NCBI RefSeq assembly: GCF_009765685.1
Contig: NZ_LMUY01000045.1
Location: forward strand, 100,245-135,452
DNA from: Acidisphaera sp. L21
GTDB lineage: Bacteria; Pseudomonadota; Alphaproteobacteria; Acetobacterales; Acetobacteraceae
Length of the DNA: 35,208 nucleotides
Direction of reading: 5' to 3'
Shown here: one piece after another, positions 15,220-22,781 of the stretch
Numbering within the stretch: the stretch's first letter is position 1
How the letters are laid out: each line of letters opens with the position of its first letter
Position numbers and translations under genes: made by a program
Notes under the pieces: generated by a model
Told to the model about the DNA's origin: nothing
Seen by the model: the letters and a program-made list of their open reading frames with translations, nothing else
The model's database searches: none

Positions 15220-15683
15220 GCGACGGAGGCAACCGCGAATTGGTGCTGGCGCGGCGGATCAACGCCCTGCCGGCGGCCGTCTACCGCGCCTGGACGGAGC
15301 CGGCGCTGCTGACGCGATGGTTTGCCCCCCTGCCCTACACCACGCCGCACGCCGAGTTGGACGTGCGACCCGGCGGCAGCAGCCTGGTGGTGATGCGGGG
15401 GCCGGACGGCGTGGATATGCCCAATCGCGGCGTGTATCTGGAGGTGGTGCCGAACCAGCGGCTGGTGTTCACCGATGCCTTCAGTTCGGCCTGGGAGCCG
15501 TCGGCCAAGCCGTTCATGATCGTCACGCTGACCTTCGAGGCGGAGGCGGACGGCATGACCCGCTATACCGCGCGGGTGATGCATTGGACGGCGGAGGATT
15601 GCGCGGCGCATGAGGCGATGGGATTTCATCAGGGTTGGGGGATTTGCGCTGACCAGTTGGAAGCCGTGGCCGCCGCGCTATAA
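15216..15683 (+). CDS. SRPBCC / AHSA1-type domain protein
   Basis: A 155-residue START-like (Bet v1 fold) protein. ELVLARRINALPAAVYRAWTEPALLTRWFAP is the diagnostic N-terminal block, followed by DVRPGGSSLVVMRGPDG and the C-terminal helix HQGWGICADQLEAVAA. These proteins bind hydrophobic ligands in a central cavity; many lie next to VOC or ArsR genes. The GTG start overlaps the VOC stop (GTGA). It has no ATG before the conserved region, so GTG initiation is well supported. Confidence 0.85.
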   Translation: MSDGGNRELVLARRINALPAAVYRAWTEPALLTRWFAPLPYTTPHAELDVRPGGSSLVVMRGPDGVDMPNRGVYLEVVPNQRLVFTDAFSSAWEPSAKPFMIVTLTFEAEADGMTRYTARVMHWTAEDCAAHEAMGFHQGWGICADQLEAVAAAL

Positions 15684-15740
15684 AGCCCGATCGCATTCAG
15701 CTTCGGCGGAATGATGCGCATGGGCGGAGAGGCTGCGGGA

Positions 15741-16151
15741 ATGATGTTCGATACGAAGGTGGCAATCCTGGTGCTGGAGGATCTGCCGGTCTGGCAAAAA
15801 CTGAACGTGACGGCGTTTCTGGCCACCGGCATCGCGGGTGCGGCACCCGAGGCGATGGGCGAGCCTTATGAGGATGCGGAAGGCCGCGCCTACGCCCGGT
15901 TGCTGGGCCAACCGATGCTGATCTTCGCGGCCAATGCGGACGGGCTGCTGCGCGCGTATCAAGCCGGGTTGGCGCGGGGGCTGACGCTGGCGGTGTACGT
16001 GCGGGCGATGTTCTCGACCGGGCATGACGCGGCGAACCGGGAGGCGTTCAAGGCCGAGCCCACAGATCGGCCGGATTTGGTGGGGTTGGCGCTACGGGGG
16101 CCGAAGAAGGATTTGGATAAGGCGACCAAGGGGTCGTCGCTGCATCCGTAG
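15741..16151 (+). CDS. DUF2000 family protein
   Basis: A 136-residue protein. FDTKVAILVLEDLPVWQKLNVTAFLATGI is the conserved beginning of DUF2000, and GQPMLIFAANADGLLRAYQAGLARGL the central block. Family members have an aminoacyl-tRNA-hydrolase-like fold but no proven activity. I chose the ATG at 15741 since GGAGAGG lies 8 bases before it; earlier in-frame ATGs add ten residues outside the family core. A strong terminator follows directly. Confidence 0.8.
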   Translation: MMFDTKVAILVLEDLPVWQKLNVTAFLATGIAGAAPEAMGEPYEDAEGRAYARLLGQPMLIFAANADGLLRAYQAGLARGLTLAVYVRAMFSTGHDAANREAFKAEPTDRPDLVGLALRGPKKDLDKATKGSSLHP

Positions 16152-16153
16152 AG

Positions 16154-16185
16154 AAAAGGCCCTTCCATTGCTGGAAGGGCCTTTT
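16154..16185. terminator. Bidirectional Rho-independent terminator
   Basis: AAAAGGCCCTTCC and GGAAGGGCCTTTT form a perfect 13-bp stem with loop ATTGCT. The A-run and T-run on the two sides let it stop both DUF2000 (+) and the convergent DoxX gene (-), whose stop codon is only three bases beyond the right arm. Confidence 0.9.
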
Positions 16186-16188
16186 GGA

Positions 16189-16614
16189 TCAGCGGGCTTG
16201 GCGGTTGGCGTCGATGCTCCACGGGCCGGGGCCGGCGGCGGCGAGATAGAGGAAAATAAAGCAGAACAGCACTGCGGCATCGCCACCGTTGACGGCGGGG
16301 AAGATGCTTTTGGGGAAGTGCACCATGAAGTAGGCGACGGCCATTTCGCCGGACATGATGAACGCGGCCACGCGGGAGAACAGGCCGATCAGCAGCAGGA
16401 CGCCGCCCAGCAACTCGATAATCGCGGCGAACCACAGCAGGCTGAACGCCTGGGGCTGGAACGGGCCGTTCAGCAAGCCGAATAGTTTTTGCAGGCCGTG
16501 CTGCATGAACAGCAGGGCCACGACGATGCGCACGACGCTCAGCAGGCGCGGCGCCCATTCGGCGATGAAGGCGTTGGACAGGGGGGCAGCCGAGGGGGCC
16601 GTCGTAGAACTCAT
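16189..16614 (-). CDS. DoxX family membrane protein
   Basis: A 141-residue, four-helix inner-membrane protein. LLSVVRIVVALLFMQHGLQKLFG is the family-typical first helix with the QHGxxKLFG end, and IIELLGGVLLLIGLFSRVAAFIMSGEMAVAYF the central pair. DoxX proteins are linked to thiol/redox balance and quinone-related oxidation. It lies 13 bases after the VOC dioxygenase-like gene, a frequent pairing with LysR control. Start chosen at the ATG with AAAGGAAA upstream. Confidence 0.87.
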   Translation of the reverse strand: MSSTTAPSAAPLSNAFIAEWAPRLLSVVRIVVALLFMQHGLQKLFGLLNGPFQPQAFSLLWFAAIIELLGGVLLLIGLFSRVAAFIMSGEMAVAYFMVHFPKSIFPAVNGGDAAVLFCFIFLYLAAAGPGPWSIDANRQAR

Positions 16615-16627
16615 CGGTCGGTTTCCT

Positions 16628-17497
16628 TTAGTGTTGGGCAATGGTGATGTTGATCTGCGTGCCCCAGGGGTCGCGTAGATCGGCCAGGGGTTGGTCGCTG
16701 CGCGCGGCAATGGCGTCGGCGATGGTGGCATCCGCGGCCTGCATGGTGAGCGAGGCCAGGCCGGCGCGGGCTGGGTCGCGTTGGGCGGCGCCGGCGCTGC
16801 GCCAGACATTGGCGGCGATGTGGTGATGGTAGAAGCCGGTCGAGAGGAAAACAGCCTCGGGCCAGATTTTCGTGACGGCGAGGCCTAGAACGCCGGTGTA
16901 GAATTGCGCCGCCTGCTGGGTGTCACCGACGCGCAAGTGGACGTGGCCGATGCGGGTGCCGGAGGGGGCGCCAGTCCAGGGCGCCGTTGCGGCGGCCAGG
17001 ATGGCGGCGAAATCCAGCGGCTTGTTGGCCATGTCGATCCGGCGCGCCTCGGCGGGGCCGGTCCAGCCCCACTCGGTGGCGGGGCGGTCGCAATAGACCT
17101 CGATCCCGTTGCCCTCGGGGTCGCTGAGGTAGATGGCCTCGCTGACCAAATGGTCGGCGGCACCCTCCACCTGCACGCCGGTGCGACGGGCGTGGTCCAG
17201 CCAGCGTCCGAGGTCGGATCGGGTGGGGAGAAGGAAGGCGGTGTGGAACAGGCCGGCGCTCGCCGGGTCATCGGGCCGGGCGTTGGGGCGGTGCAGCAGG
17301 TCGAGGAAGGCGACACCGTCCACGCCGAGGCCGACATGGGTGGTGTCTTGGCCAATCACCGAAAGGCCCAACACGTCGCGGTAGAAACGGGTGGTCGCGG
17401 CGAGGTCGCGCACGAACAGGGCCACTGCGGCGGCGTGCAGTGTGACGTGGGTCGATACAGGATCTGCCACCAGTCGGTCGTGTGATGTCGTCGCCAT
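16628..17497 (-). CDS. VOC family protein, catechol-2,3-dioxygenase-like
   Basis: A 289-residue protein with two VOC modules. The first begins LHAAAVALFVRDLAATTRFYRDVLGL and the second GHVHLRVGDTQQAAQFYTGVLGL. Candidate Fe/Mn ligands of the ring-cleaving type are present: His in RIGHVHLRV, His in FYHHHIAANVW and a late acidic turn. LSDPEGNGIEVYCDRP is the usual mid-protein block. It resembles CatE-like extradiol dioxygenases of Bacillus, where quinone stress is the trigger. Gene order (LysR divergent, DoxX following) supports a role in catechol/quinone detoxification; substrate unproven. Ribosome site AGAAGGAG. Confidence 0.82.
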   Translation of the reverse strand: MATTSHDRLVADPVSTHVTLHAAAVALFVRDLAATTRFYRDVLGLSVIGQDTTHVGLGVDGVAFLDLLHRPNARPDDPASAGLFHTAFLLPTRSDLGRWLDHARRTGVQVEGAADHLVSEAIYLSDPEGNGIEVYCDRPATEWGWTGPAEARRIDMANKPLDFAAILAAATAPWTGAPSGTRIGHVHLRVGDTQQAAQFYTGVLGLAVTKIWPEAVFLSTGFYHHHIAANVWRSAGAAQRDPARAGLASLTMQAADATIADAIAARSDQPLADLRDPWGTQINITIAQH

Positions 17498-17565
17498 GAT
17501 GTGGCTCCTTCTGGTGGGAAGATGGTGGAAAGGCCTGGTTTCGGGAATGGCGGGTTGATACGGAT

Positions 17566-17588
17566 CTTCGATACTTCCACTATCGAAG
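17566..17588. promoter_or_regulatory. Inverted repeat, likely LysR-type operator
   Basis: CTTCGATA and TATCGAAG form a perfect 8-bp inverted repeat around CTTCCAC, in the divergent gap between the VOC and LysR genes. The right arm includes the sequence just before the LysR ATG, so a bound regulator would cover its own translation start region. This fits autorepression together with activation of the divergent VOC-DoxX genes. Confidence 0.6.
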
Positions 17589-17589
17589 G

Positions 17590-18504
17590 ATGGATCGTTT
17601 TCTTGAACTCGCCGCCTTCGTTCGCACGGTGGACCATGGGAGCCAGGCTGCGGCGGCGCCGGAATTGGGCGTTACGCCGGCAATGGTCGGCCGCTATATT
17701 CGCGGGTTGGAGGATCGGCTGGGCACTCGGCTGCTGAACCGCACCACGGCCAACCAAAGCCTGACCGAGGCCGGGTCGGCGTTTCATGCGCAGGCTAGTC
17801 TCATCCTGGACCAGCTGGAGGACGCGGAGATGGCGGCCTCCGACAGGCAGACGGAGCCGCACGGGGCGCTGCGGGTGAATGCGCCGATGGTGTTCGGCGT
17901 GCGGTATCTGGCGACGGCGGCGGCGGCGTTCGGTGCGCTGTATCCGCGCATCCGGGTCGATCTGTCGTTGAACGATCGCGTCGTGGATCTGGTGGAGGAG
18001 GGTTACGACGTTGCCGTGCGCATCGGCGAGTTGGCGGAATCGAGCCTGATCGCCCGACGGCTGGCGCCGTGCCACATTTTGCTGTGCGCCTCCCCCGGGT
18101 ATCTGGCGCGGGCGGGGACGCCGCAGCGGCCGGAGGATCTGCTGGACCATAATTGCCTGATGTACAGCTACGCCCGCAGCGGAAGCACCTGGCGCATGCG
18201 TCGTGGTGCGGAGACGGTGGAGGTGAAGCCACAGGGCAATCTGGTGGCGAACAACGGCGACGCGCTGCTGGCTGCGTCGCTGGCGGATGCGGGGATCGTG
18301 CGACACCCGAGTTTCATCGCGGCGGATGCGTTGCGGGATGGGCGGTTGGTGCGCGTGCTGCCGGATTGGTCGGCGGATCGTTTGGCGGTGTTCGCGATGT
18401 ATCCTTCGATCCGCAATTTGTCGCCGAAGGTGCGGGGGTTCGTGGATTTTCTGGCGGGGCGGTTTGGGGATCGGCCGCCTTGGGATGCGGGGTTGGGGCT
18501 TTGA
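17590..18504 (+). CDS. LysR family transcriptional regulator
   Basis: A 304-residue regulator. The N-terminal winged helix-turn-helix spans MDRFLELAAFVRTVDHGS to LEDRLGTRLLNRTT, with the recognition helix around VTPAMVGRYIRGLE. The typical A-A-x-x-L start of the helix is altered (AAAAPELGVTPAMV). From about residue 90 the substrate-binding domain begins with GALRVNAPMVFGVRYLA, closest to the CrgA/AaeR-like group. It is divergent from the VOC-DoxX genes and probably controls them in response to an aromatic or quinone. The ATG is directly preceded by GAAGG with no spacing, so translation may be weak or use a leaderless mRNA. Confidence 0.88.
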   Translation: MDRFLELAAFVRTVDHGSQAAAAPELGVTPAMVGRYIRGLEDRLGTRLLNRTTANQSLTEAGSAFHAQASLILDQLEDAEMAASDRQTEPHGALRVNAPMVFGVRYLATAAAAFGALYPRIRVDLSLNDRVVDLVEEGYDVAVRIGELAESSLIARRLAPCHILLCASPGYLARAGTPQRPEDLLDHNCLMYSYARSGSTWRMRRGAETVEVKPQGNLVANNGDALLAASLADAGIVRHPSFIAADALRDGRLVRVLPDWSADRLAVFAMYPSIRNLSPKVRGFVDFLAGRFGDRPPWDAGLGL

Positions 18505-18875
18505 GGGCGTGTCTCCGATTGGTGTTGGAACGTCTTGGTTTGGTGGTTAGCGGTCCGACCGGTTCTGGGTGACACGTCCGGCAAAGCTGCCCTTCCTATT
18601 TCGACGTGGTCTGGCCGGAGGCAGACTGGCAGGTATGGAGTGGAAAACAAGATAAGCTGCCATTGTTAATCAGTGACTGACCGGCAGAGGTCGACCAGAT
18701 GCGGTCGTAGTCGATGGAAGTCGCCGATCGTGGGAGCGAACATTCTCAACAGGGCTTGTGACACACGCAAACCCTCGGAAACCATGATCGGCACCGCAGC
18801 GTCATAACTGACCGGTTGTGGCGCCGCGAACTCCTGCACCTATATTGGGGGCGAACGACGAACTGGAACGTGTTG
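18505..18875. other. 371-base non-coding stretch at the left edge of the accessory segment
   Basis: No credible gene is seen in either strand. GC falls visibly compared with the left flank from about 18600. Two short motifs, AAGCTGCCCTTCC (18584) and AAGCTGCCATT (18654), match copies at the other edge. ACTGACCGG occurs twice as a direct repeat (18676-18684 and 18807-18815). TATATT at 18841-18846, 30 bases before the HNH ATG, is a possible -10 element; no good -35 goes with it. Confidence 0.5.
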
Positions 18876-19568
18876 ATGGCAGAGCGCAAGGCGATACCAG
18901 CAGAGACAAAACTGCGACTCTTTTCTGGAGCATGTGGTCATTGCCAAAAGCCGGATTGTCTTGCGCCGCTGTTTCCAGTCGAGTTGGGTGGTGACAAGCA
19001 TATCGCTGAAATGGCCCATGTCATTCCACATGGCGAGGCCGGGCCACGCCATGAAGATCGACCCGCCGGCAACTTCGATCCTGATGCATTCGAGAACCTG
19101 ATCCTGCTATGCCCAACGTGCCACACGAAGATCGACAAAGAGCCTGCTAGCTTTCCGCGCAACACCCTTCTGGATTGGAAGGAGAGCCACCTTGCCAATC
19201 TAGCCGCCAAGCAAGGTATCAGAGCGTATGACGAACGCACCGAAGTGAGAACTGCGGTTGCCGGGATTATGGCCGAGAACAAGGCCATCTGGGACAAGTT
19301 CGCCCCGGAGCATGGCTCGGACTTTGAATACAATCCAGAGTCCGGGGCTGCGAAGGCGTGGAGTCAACGGATGCGGAGCGTCATCCTGCCCAACCACTAT
19401 CGCGCTCAAGCGATTATCAAAGCCAACCTGGGGCTCGCCACAGAAGGCGAACGTCGTACCTTCGCGGGGTATCAGGAGCATGTCCGCGGTCTGTCGGAAC
19501 GTCATGTCTGCGGTGTCTCCGGGCGTGCGATCCGTTTCCCCGAGGCGATAAAAGGTCTATTCTTGTGA
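18876..19568 (+). CDS. HNH endonuclease domain protein
   Basis: A 230-residue protein, first of a three-gene operon. Residues 1-90 form an HNH module: zinc-type cysteines in CGHCQKPDC near 20-28, the catalytic His in EMAHVIPH near 47-52, then ENLILLCPTCHTKID, which gives the Asn, the second CxxC and the final His. A C-terminal domain of about 120 residues (WDKFAPEHG, WSQRMRSVILPNHYRAQ, RTFAGYQEHVRGLSERH) is not recognised and may sense a partner or ligand. HNH nucleases cut DNA or RNA and are frequent effectors in restriction and anti-phage systems. The ATG was chosen because the frame upstream contains the likely promoter. Base composition is less GC-rich than the neighbours. The stop overlaps the next GTG. 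Confidence 0.82.
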   Translation: MAERKAIPAETKLRLFSGACGHCQKPDCLAPLFPVELGGDKHIAEMAHVIPHGEAGPRHEDRPAGNFDPDAFENLILLCPTCHTKIDKEPASFPRNTLLDWKESHLANLAAKQGIRAYDERTEVRTAVAGIMAENKAIWDKFAPEHGSDFEYNPESGAAKAWSQRMRSVILPNHYRAQAIIKANLGLATEGERRTFAGYQEHVRGLSERHVCGVSGRAIRFPEAIKGLFL

Positions 19569-20203
19569 GTTGGCAGGTGAAACGCGCGCTCGCTTACATC
19601 GCCGAGCAGCCACGACTAAGCGCGCAGCATGTGGCGGGCGAACTGATCCGAATTGAGGTTGAGGATCAGCCTGACGTCTTTGCCGTGATATCGGCTGTGA
19701 ACAAGGTCGATGCGGCAACAGCGACGAGTTACCGGCAGGAGCACCCGGAAATGGATTTCCTATGCGGTTATCGAAAGACCTGCGTCTGGCCTGGTGACAC
19801 GATCGAATATCTTCAACGCGCCAACATCGGCTGGGGTAGTGCCGGAACCTTGACCTCGGCGGCGTTTGACGGTGAGGCGAACACCGCCTCCCACAAAACC
19901 TACTTTTTTCCTGACCGACTGCTTCGACAATATGGGCGAGTGAAGGAACTGAGCCGGGAATACGACCGCATTTACCGGGTCACGCTCAAGACCGGGACTG
20001 TGCTCAAGATCGGCATGATCGCCGACTACGAGCCCAACGCCGACGCCGTGCGCAGCCTTTGGGATGAGTTTGGGCCTGTCGATATTGTTTGGAATATCAA
20101 TCCAAACGGAAGTCCGTCGCTGGAAGCGATCGAGGCCGGGATTGAACTTGGGTGCGAGGTGGTTATTTGGGAAGAGCTGAAGGAGCGTCTGAGGACGGCT
20201 TGA
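19565..20203 (+). CDS. Unrecognised protein, middle gene of the HNH operon
   Basis: A 212-residue soluble protein of no family I recognise. It begins with a helical segment that may be a small winged-helix-like unit (WQVKRALAYIAEQPRLSAQHVAGELI). A mixed alpha/beta part follows with a cysteine pair (FLCGYRKTCVWPGD near 66-77). The C-terminal third has a Rossmann-like look: YRVTLKTGTVLKIGMIADYEP, then VDIVWNINPNGSPSLEAIEAG and CEVVIWEELKERL, which resembles a nucleotide- or nuclease-type beta-alpha repeat. The GTG start overlaps the HNH stop (GTGA) and the stop overlaps the next ATG (TGATG), so the protein is made together with both neighbours. A function in the same pathway is likely; its activity cannot be read from sequence. 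Confidence 0.75.
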   Translation: MSWQVKRALAYIAEQPRLSAQHVAGELIRIEVEDQPDVFAVISAVNKVDAATATSYRQEHPEMDFLCGYRKTCVWPGDTIEYLQRANIGWGSAGTLTSAAFDGEANTASHKTYFFPDRLLRQYGRVKELSREYDRIYRVTLKTGTVLKIGMIADYEPNADAVRSLWDEFGPVDIVWNINPNGSPSLEAIEAGIELGCEVVIWEELKERLRTA

Positions 20204-20496
20204 TGACCGCCGGCGAGATCGCTGCCCATCTGCTTGGTAGCTGTAGATCGCTGAAACAGTTTGACGCCTACATGTTCGGTTCGACGTTGCGCGGGATCGG
20301 CGAGGACGTAGACATTCTGGTCGTCGGGTCCAGCGGTGACGCACTCTCGCAGCTTAAGCAAGAGCTTCAGGCTGCAGGCGAGTTTCTGCCACTCCATATT
20401 CTCTACATGCTGCCCTCGGAAGAGCGGCGTACAAACTTTGTCACAAGGGAAAAATGCGTGCAGCTTGGACTGGTGATGGTTGCCGCCGAGATCTGA
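20203..20496 (+). CDS. Minimal nucleotidyltransferase (MNT-like, pol-beta fold)
   Basis: A 97-residue protein with the core of the polymerase-beta nucleotidyltransferase fold. The GS motif is FGSTLRG (Gly26, Ser27) and the metal site is GEDVDILVVG (Asp35, Asp37). The later strand that normally carries the third carboxylate reads LPLHILYML, with a histidine (His65) in the expected place, so catalysis could be weakened or changed. MNT proteins AMPylate partner proteins or tRNA in toxin-antitoxin pairs such as MntA-HepT. Here the partners are an HNH nuclease and an unknown protein. The ATG overlaps the preceding stop by one base, with GAGGA upstream. Confidence 0.8.
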   Translation: MTAGEIAAHLLGSCRSLKQFDAYMFGSTLRGIGEDVDILVVGSSGDALSQLKQELQAAGEFLPLHILYMLPSEERRTNFVTREKCVQLGLVMVAAEI

Positions 20497-20721
20497 TCAG
20501 CCGCGTTCGCCGCACCGCGTGGGGTTCGCACATGCCTTCGTCTCTGCACCAATGAATGACCGCTCTGGAGCGGCGGGGACGGACTCCTGAACGGCCGTAA
20601 TGGGGCGCTTAGCTGTCGGCAGATCGTCGTCCGAATGTCTACTTCCGGGGTGTGCTGATTGGGCTGTGACCCACTGGGATTGGTCGGAAGCCGCCGTTCC
20701 GACTTCGGTCAGCGACAGACT
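20497..20721. repeat. Non-coding stretch with degenerate short repeats
   Basis: No gene is seen. Several loosely related units occur: GAATGACCGCTCTGG (20554), GAATGTCTACTTCCGG (20633) and, in inverse orientation, CGGAAGCCGCCGTTCC (20685). The last resembles AAGCTGCCCTTCC and AAGCTGCCATT at the left edge of the accessory segment. They may be the remains of a small repeat family or insertion boundary. Confidence 0.4.
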
Positions 20722-21948
20722 CTAGGCCGCCTGCCCGTCCACGGCGGCGCTGGTGGCGAGAAGGGTGGCAATGGCGTCGAGGGGGAGGCCGGCTTGTTCC
20801 AGGACGGCGCGGGTGCTCCAGCCGGTGTGTTCGGCCGGGTGACCCGGCGGGGCGCGTTTGCCATCCAATAGAAGACTGGGGTGGATGGTGGTGATGGGGC
20901 CCTCCTGCGGGTGGTGCTCGGGGGTGAGGAGTTCGACGGCCTGAAGGTGCTCGTCGCCGGGGAGGGTTTGCAGGGTGTGACAGAGCATGACGGGGACGTC
21001 GGCGGCGCCGAGCACTTCTAGCCAATGGGTGGTGGTTTGGGTCTTCATTGCCTCGGTGCGCAGGGCGAACCAGTCGCGGGCGTGGCGGAAGCGGGTGCCG
21101 ACGGTGCGGAAGCGGGGGTCTTCGATGAGGTCGGCGCGGCCGATGGCGCGGAGGAAGCCGTGCGCCTGGGCGTCGGTGTTGGAGGTGACGCACATCCATC
21201 CATCGGCGGTTTCGAGCGGGCGGTTGTCCGGGTCCAGGACGCGGGTGTCGCCGGCGGGGCCGAGGGGTGGGTGGAAGCTTTGCGGGCCGAGATGTTCCTG
21301 GAGGACGAAGGCGGCCATGGTTTCGAACATCGGGATTTCCAGCGTGGTGCCCTGCCCCGTGCGGCTGCGGCGGAATAGGGCGGCGCTAATTTGCCCGGCG
21401 GTAATCTCGCCGACGACGTGGTCCGCCAGGAGCAAGGGGGCGTAGCGCGGCACGCCGTCGCGCTGCAGGGCGAGGCCGGCTACGCCAGAGACGCCCTGGA
21501 TGACGCTGTCGTAGGCGGGGCGGCCACGATAGGCGCCGCCGGGGCCGAAGCCGGTGATGCTGCAATGGATGAGGCCCGGCTGGCGGGCACGACAGGTTTC
21601 CGCGTCCAGGCCGAGACGGGCCAAGGCCTCGGGCCGGATGTTGGACACCAGCACGTCGCATGTGGCCAGGATGGCGAGGAGTGCCTCCCCTGCCCCGGGT
21701 TTTTTCAGATCCAGGCAGACGGAGCGTTTGGCGCGGTTGAAGTGCAGGTATTTGCCGGACATGCGGCCGGAGGGTGACGGCCCCCCCAGGGTGCGCAGCA
21801 GGTCGCCGCCGGGGGTTTCGATCTTGATGACCTCCGCCCCCAGATCGGCGAGCCGCAAGGTTGCCGCCGGGCCAACGACGACGCTGGTCAGATCCAGCAC
21901 GCGAATGCCGGCGAGCGCCCGGGTGTCTTCTTGGGTCTCCTTTGTCAC
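20722..21948 (-). CDS. CaiB/BaiF (class III) CoA-transferase
   Basis: A 408-residue family III CoA-transferase, which moves CoA between carboxylic acids through aspartyl-CoA and oxalyl-like anhydride intermediates. The N-terminal block is LAGIRVLDLTSVVVGPAATLRLADLGAEVIKIE, followed by FNRAKRSVCLDLKKPGAGEALL. The catalytic Asp is probably in GRPAYDSVIQGVSGVAGL, with GDITAGQ-like VVGEITAGQISAALF further on. The GTG start overlaps the stop of the MaoC-like gene (GTGA). It is the last gene of the catabolic run. Together with the hydratase it would activate and hydrate a branched dicarboxylate; this is inferred from gene order. Confidence 0.88.
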   Translation of the reverse strand: MTKETQEDTRALAGIRVLDLTSVVVGPAATLRLADLGAEVIKIETPGGDLLRTLGGPSPSGRMSGKYLHFNRAKRSVCLDLKKPGAGEALLAILATCDVLVSNIRPEALARLGLDAETCRARQPGLIHCSITGFGPGGAYRGRPAYDSVIQGVSGVAGLALQRDGVPRYAPLLLADHVVGEITAGQISAALFRRSRTGQGTTLEIPMFETMAAFVLQEHLGPQSFHPPLGPAGDTRVLDPDNRPLETADGWMCVTSNTDAQAHGFLRAIGRADLIEDPRFRTVGTRFRHARDWFALRTEAMKTQTTTHWLEVLGAADVPVMLCHTLQTLPGDEHLQAVELLTPEHHPQEGPITTIHPSLLLDGKRAPPGHPAEHTGWSTRAVLEQAGLPLDAIATLLATSAAVDGQAA

Positions 21949-22781
21949 GCGGCACTTGCCTCCAGTGCTATTCTGCCGTGGTCGTCCTCGGCCCACATGG
22001 TCCAGCCCGCTGCGGCGGGTGCGACGCAGAGCCGGGCTGGGCGGCCGCAGATCAAGGGGCGGCGGTTTCGGACGTCCAGGCTGGTGAGGTCGCGGCCGGC
22101 GGAGTGTTTCAGCAGTTCCAGCAGCAGCAGTGCGGTGAGGCCGCCATTGACGATGAGGCCGGGATAGCCCTCCGGCCCGGTGGCGTAGGCGGCGTCGTAA
22201 TGGATGCGGTGGGCGTTGAAGGTGATGGCGGAGTAGCGGAACAGCATCACCGGGTCGGGGGTGACGCTGCGCTCATGCGTTGGGGTTGGGCGTTCCGGCT
22301 CGTCAGCCGCCGCACGCGGTTCGCTGGCAGTGCCGGCGGGTTCGCGGAAGATGACGTCCTGGTCCTCCACCACGGCAGCCTCGCCGTTCGCGAAGATGGC
22401 GTGGCGCACGGTTGCCACTGCCAGGCGACCGGAGCGGCCGTGTTTTTCCTCGAACGCCGTCACTTCGCTGACCCGGCGCAGGGTTGCGCCGATGTGCAAT
22501 GGCGCGGTGAAAAGGGTGCGCCGGCCGCCCAACATACGTCGCGGATAGGATGAAGGTGGCGCGACCATGCCGCCCTCCACGGGGTGGCCGTCGACGCCCA
22601 GCGCGGATTGCAGCGCGTCCGGCGTGAACAGGATCATGTGCCAGCCGAGCGGCAGGGTGTCACCGTTGCGGAAGGCGGCCGGGTCGCGGTCGAGCAAGGC
22701 GGCGATCCGGCGGACAAGCGGGAGAGCGCAGACATCCTCCGCTTCCTCCCGCCGGCCGAGCCAGTCGGCGGGGTCAATCAC
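21945..22781 (-). CDS. MaoC/HTD2-type hydratase, mesaconyl-C4-CoA hydratase-like
   Basis: A 278-residue double hot-dog protein. The N-terminal FAS1-like half contains LPLGWHMILFTPDALQSALGVDGHPVEGGMVAPP. The C-terminal half carries the catalytic block MLFRYSAITFNAHRIHYDAAYA and EGYPGLIVNGGLTALLLLELL. This arrangement matches Meh-type (mesaconyl-C4-CoA to citramalyl-CoA) hydratases and related itaconate or methylmalonyl-type hydratases. The GTG start overlaps the stop of the aldolase gene by 8 bases, and its stop overlaps the CoA-transferase start. Substrate specificity is not certain. Confidence 0.82.
   Translation of the reverse strand: MIDPADWLGRREEAEDVCALPLVRRIAALLDRDPAAFRNGDTLPLGWHMILFTPDALQSALGVDGHPVEGGMVAPPSSYPRRMLGGRRTLFTAPLHIGATLRRVSEVTAFEEKHGRSGRLAVATVRHAIFANGEAAVVEDQDVIFREPAGTASEPRAAADEPERPTPTHERSVTPDPVMLFRYSAITFNAHRIHYDAAYATGPEGYPGLIVNGGLTALLLLELLKHSAGRDLTSLDVRNRRPLICGRPARLCVAPAAAGWTMWAEDDHGRIALEASAA

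Noticed and set aside
18168-18650. A minus-strand frame overlapping the LysR 3' end and the following gap
   Set aside because: No family motif, no ribosome site, and most of it is opposite the LysR gene.
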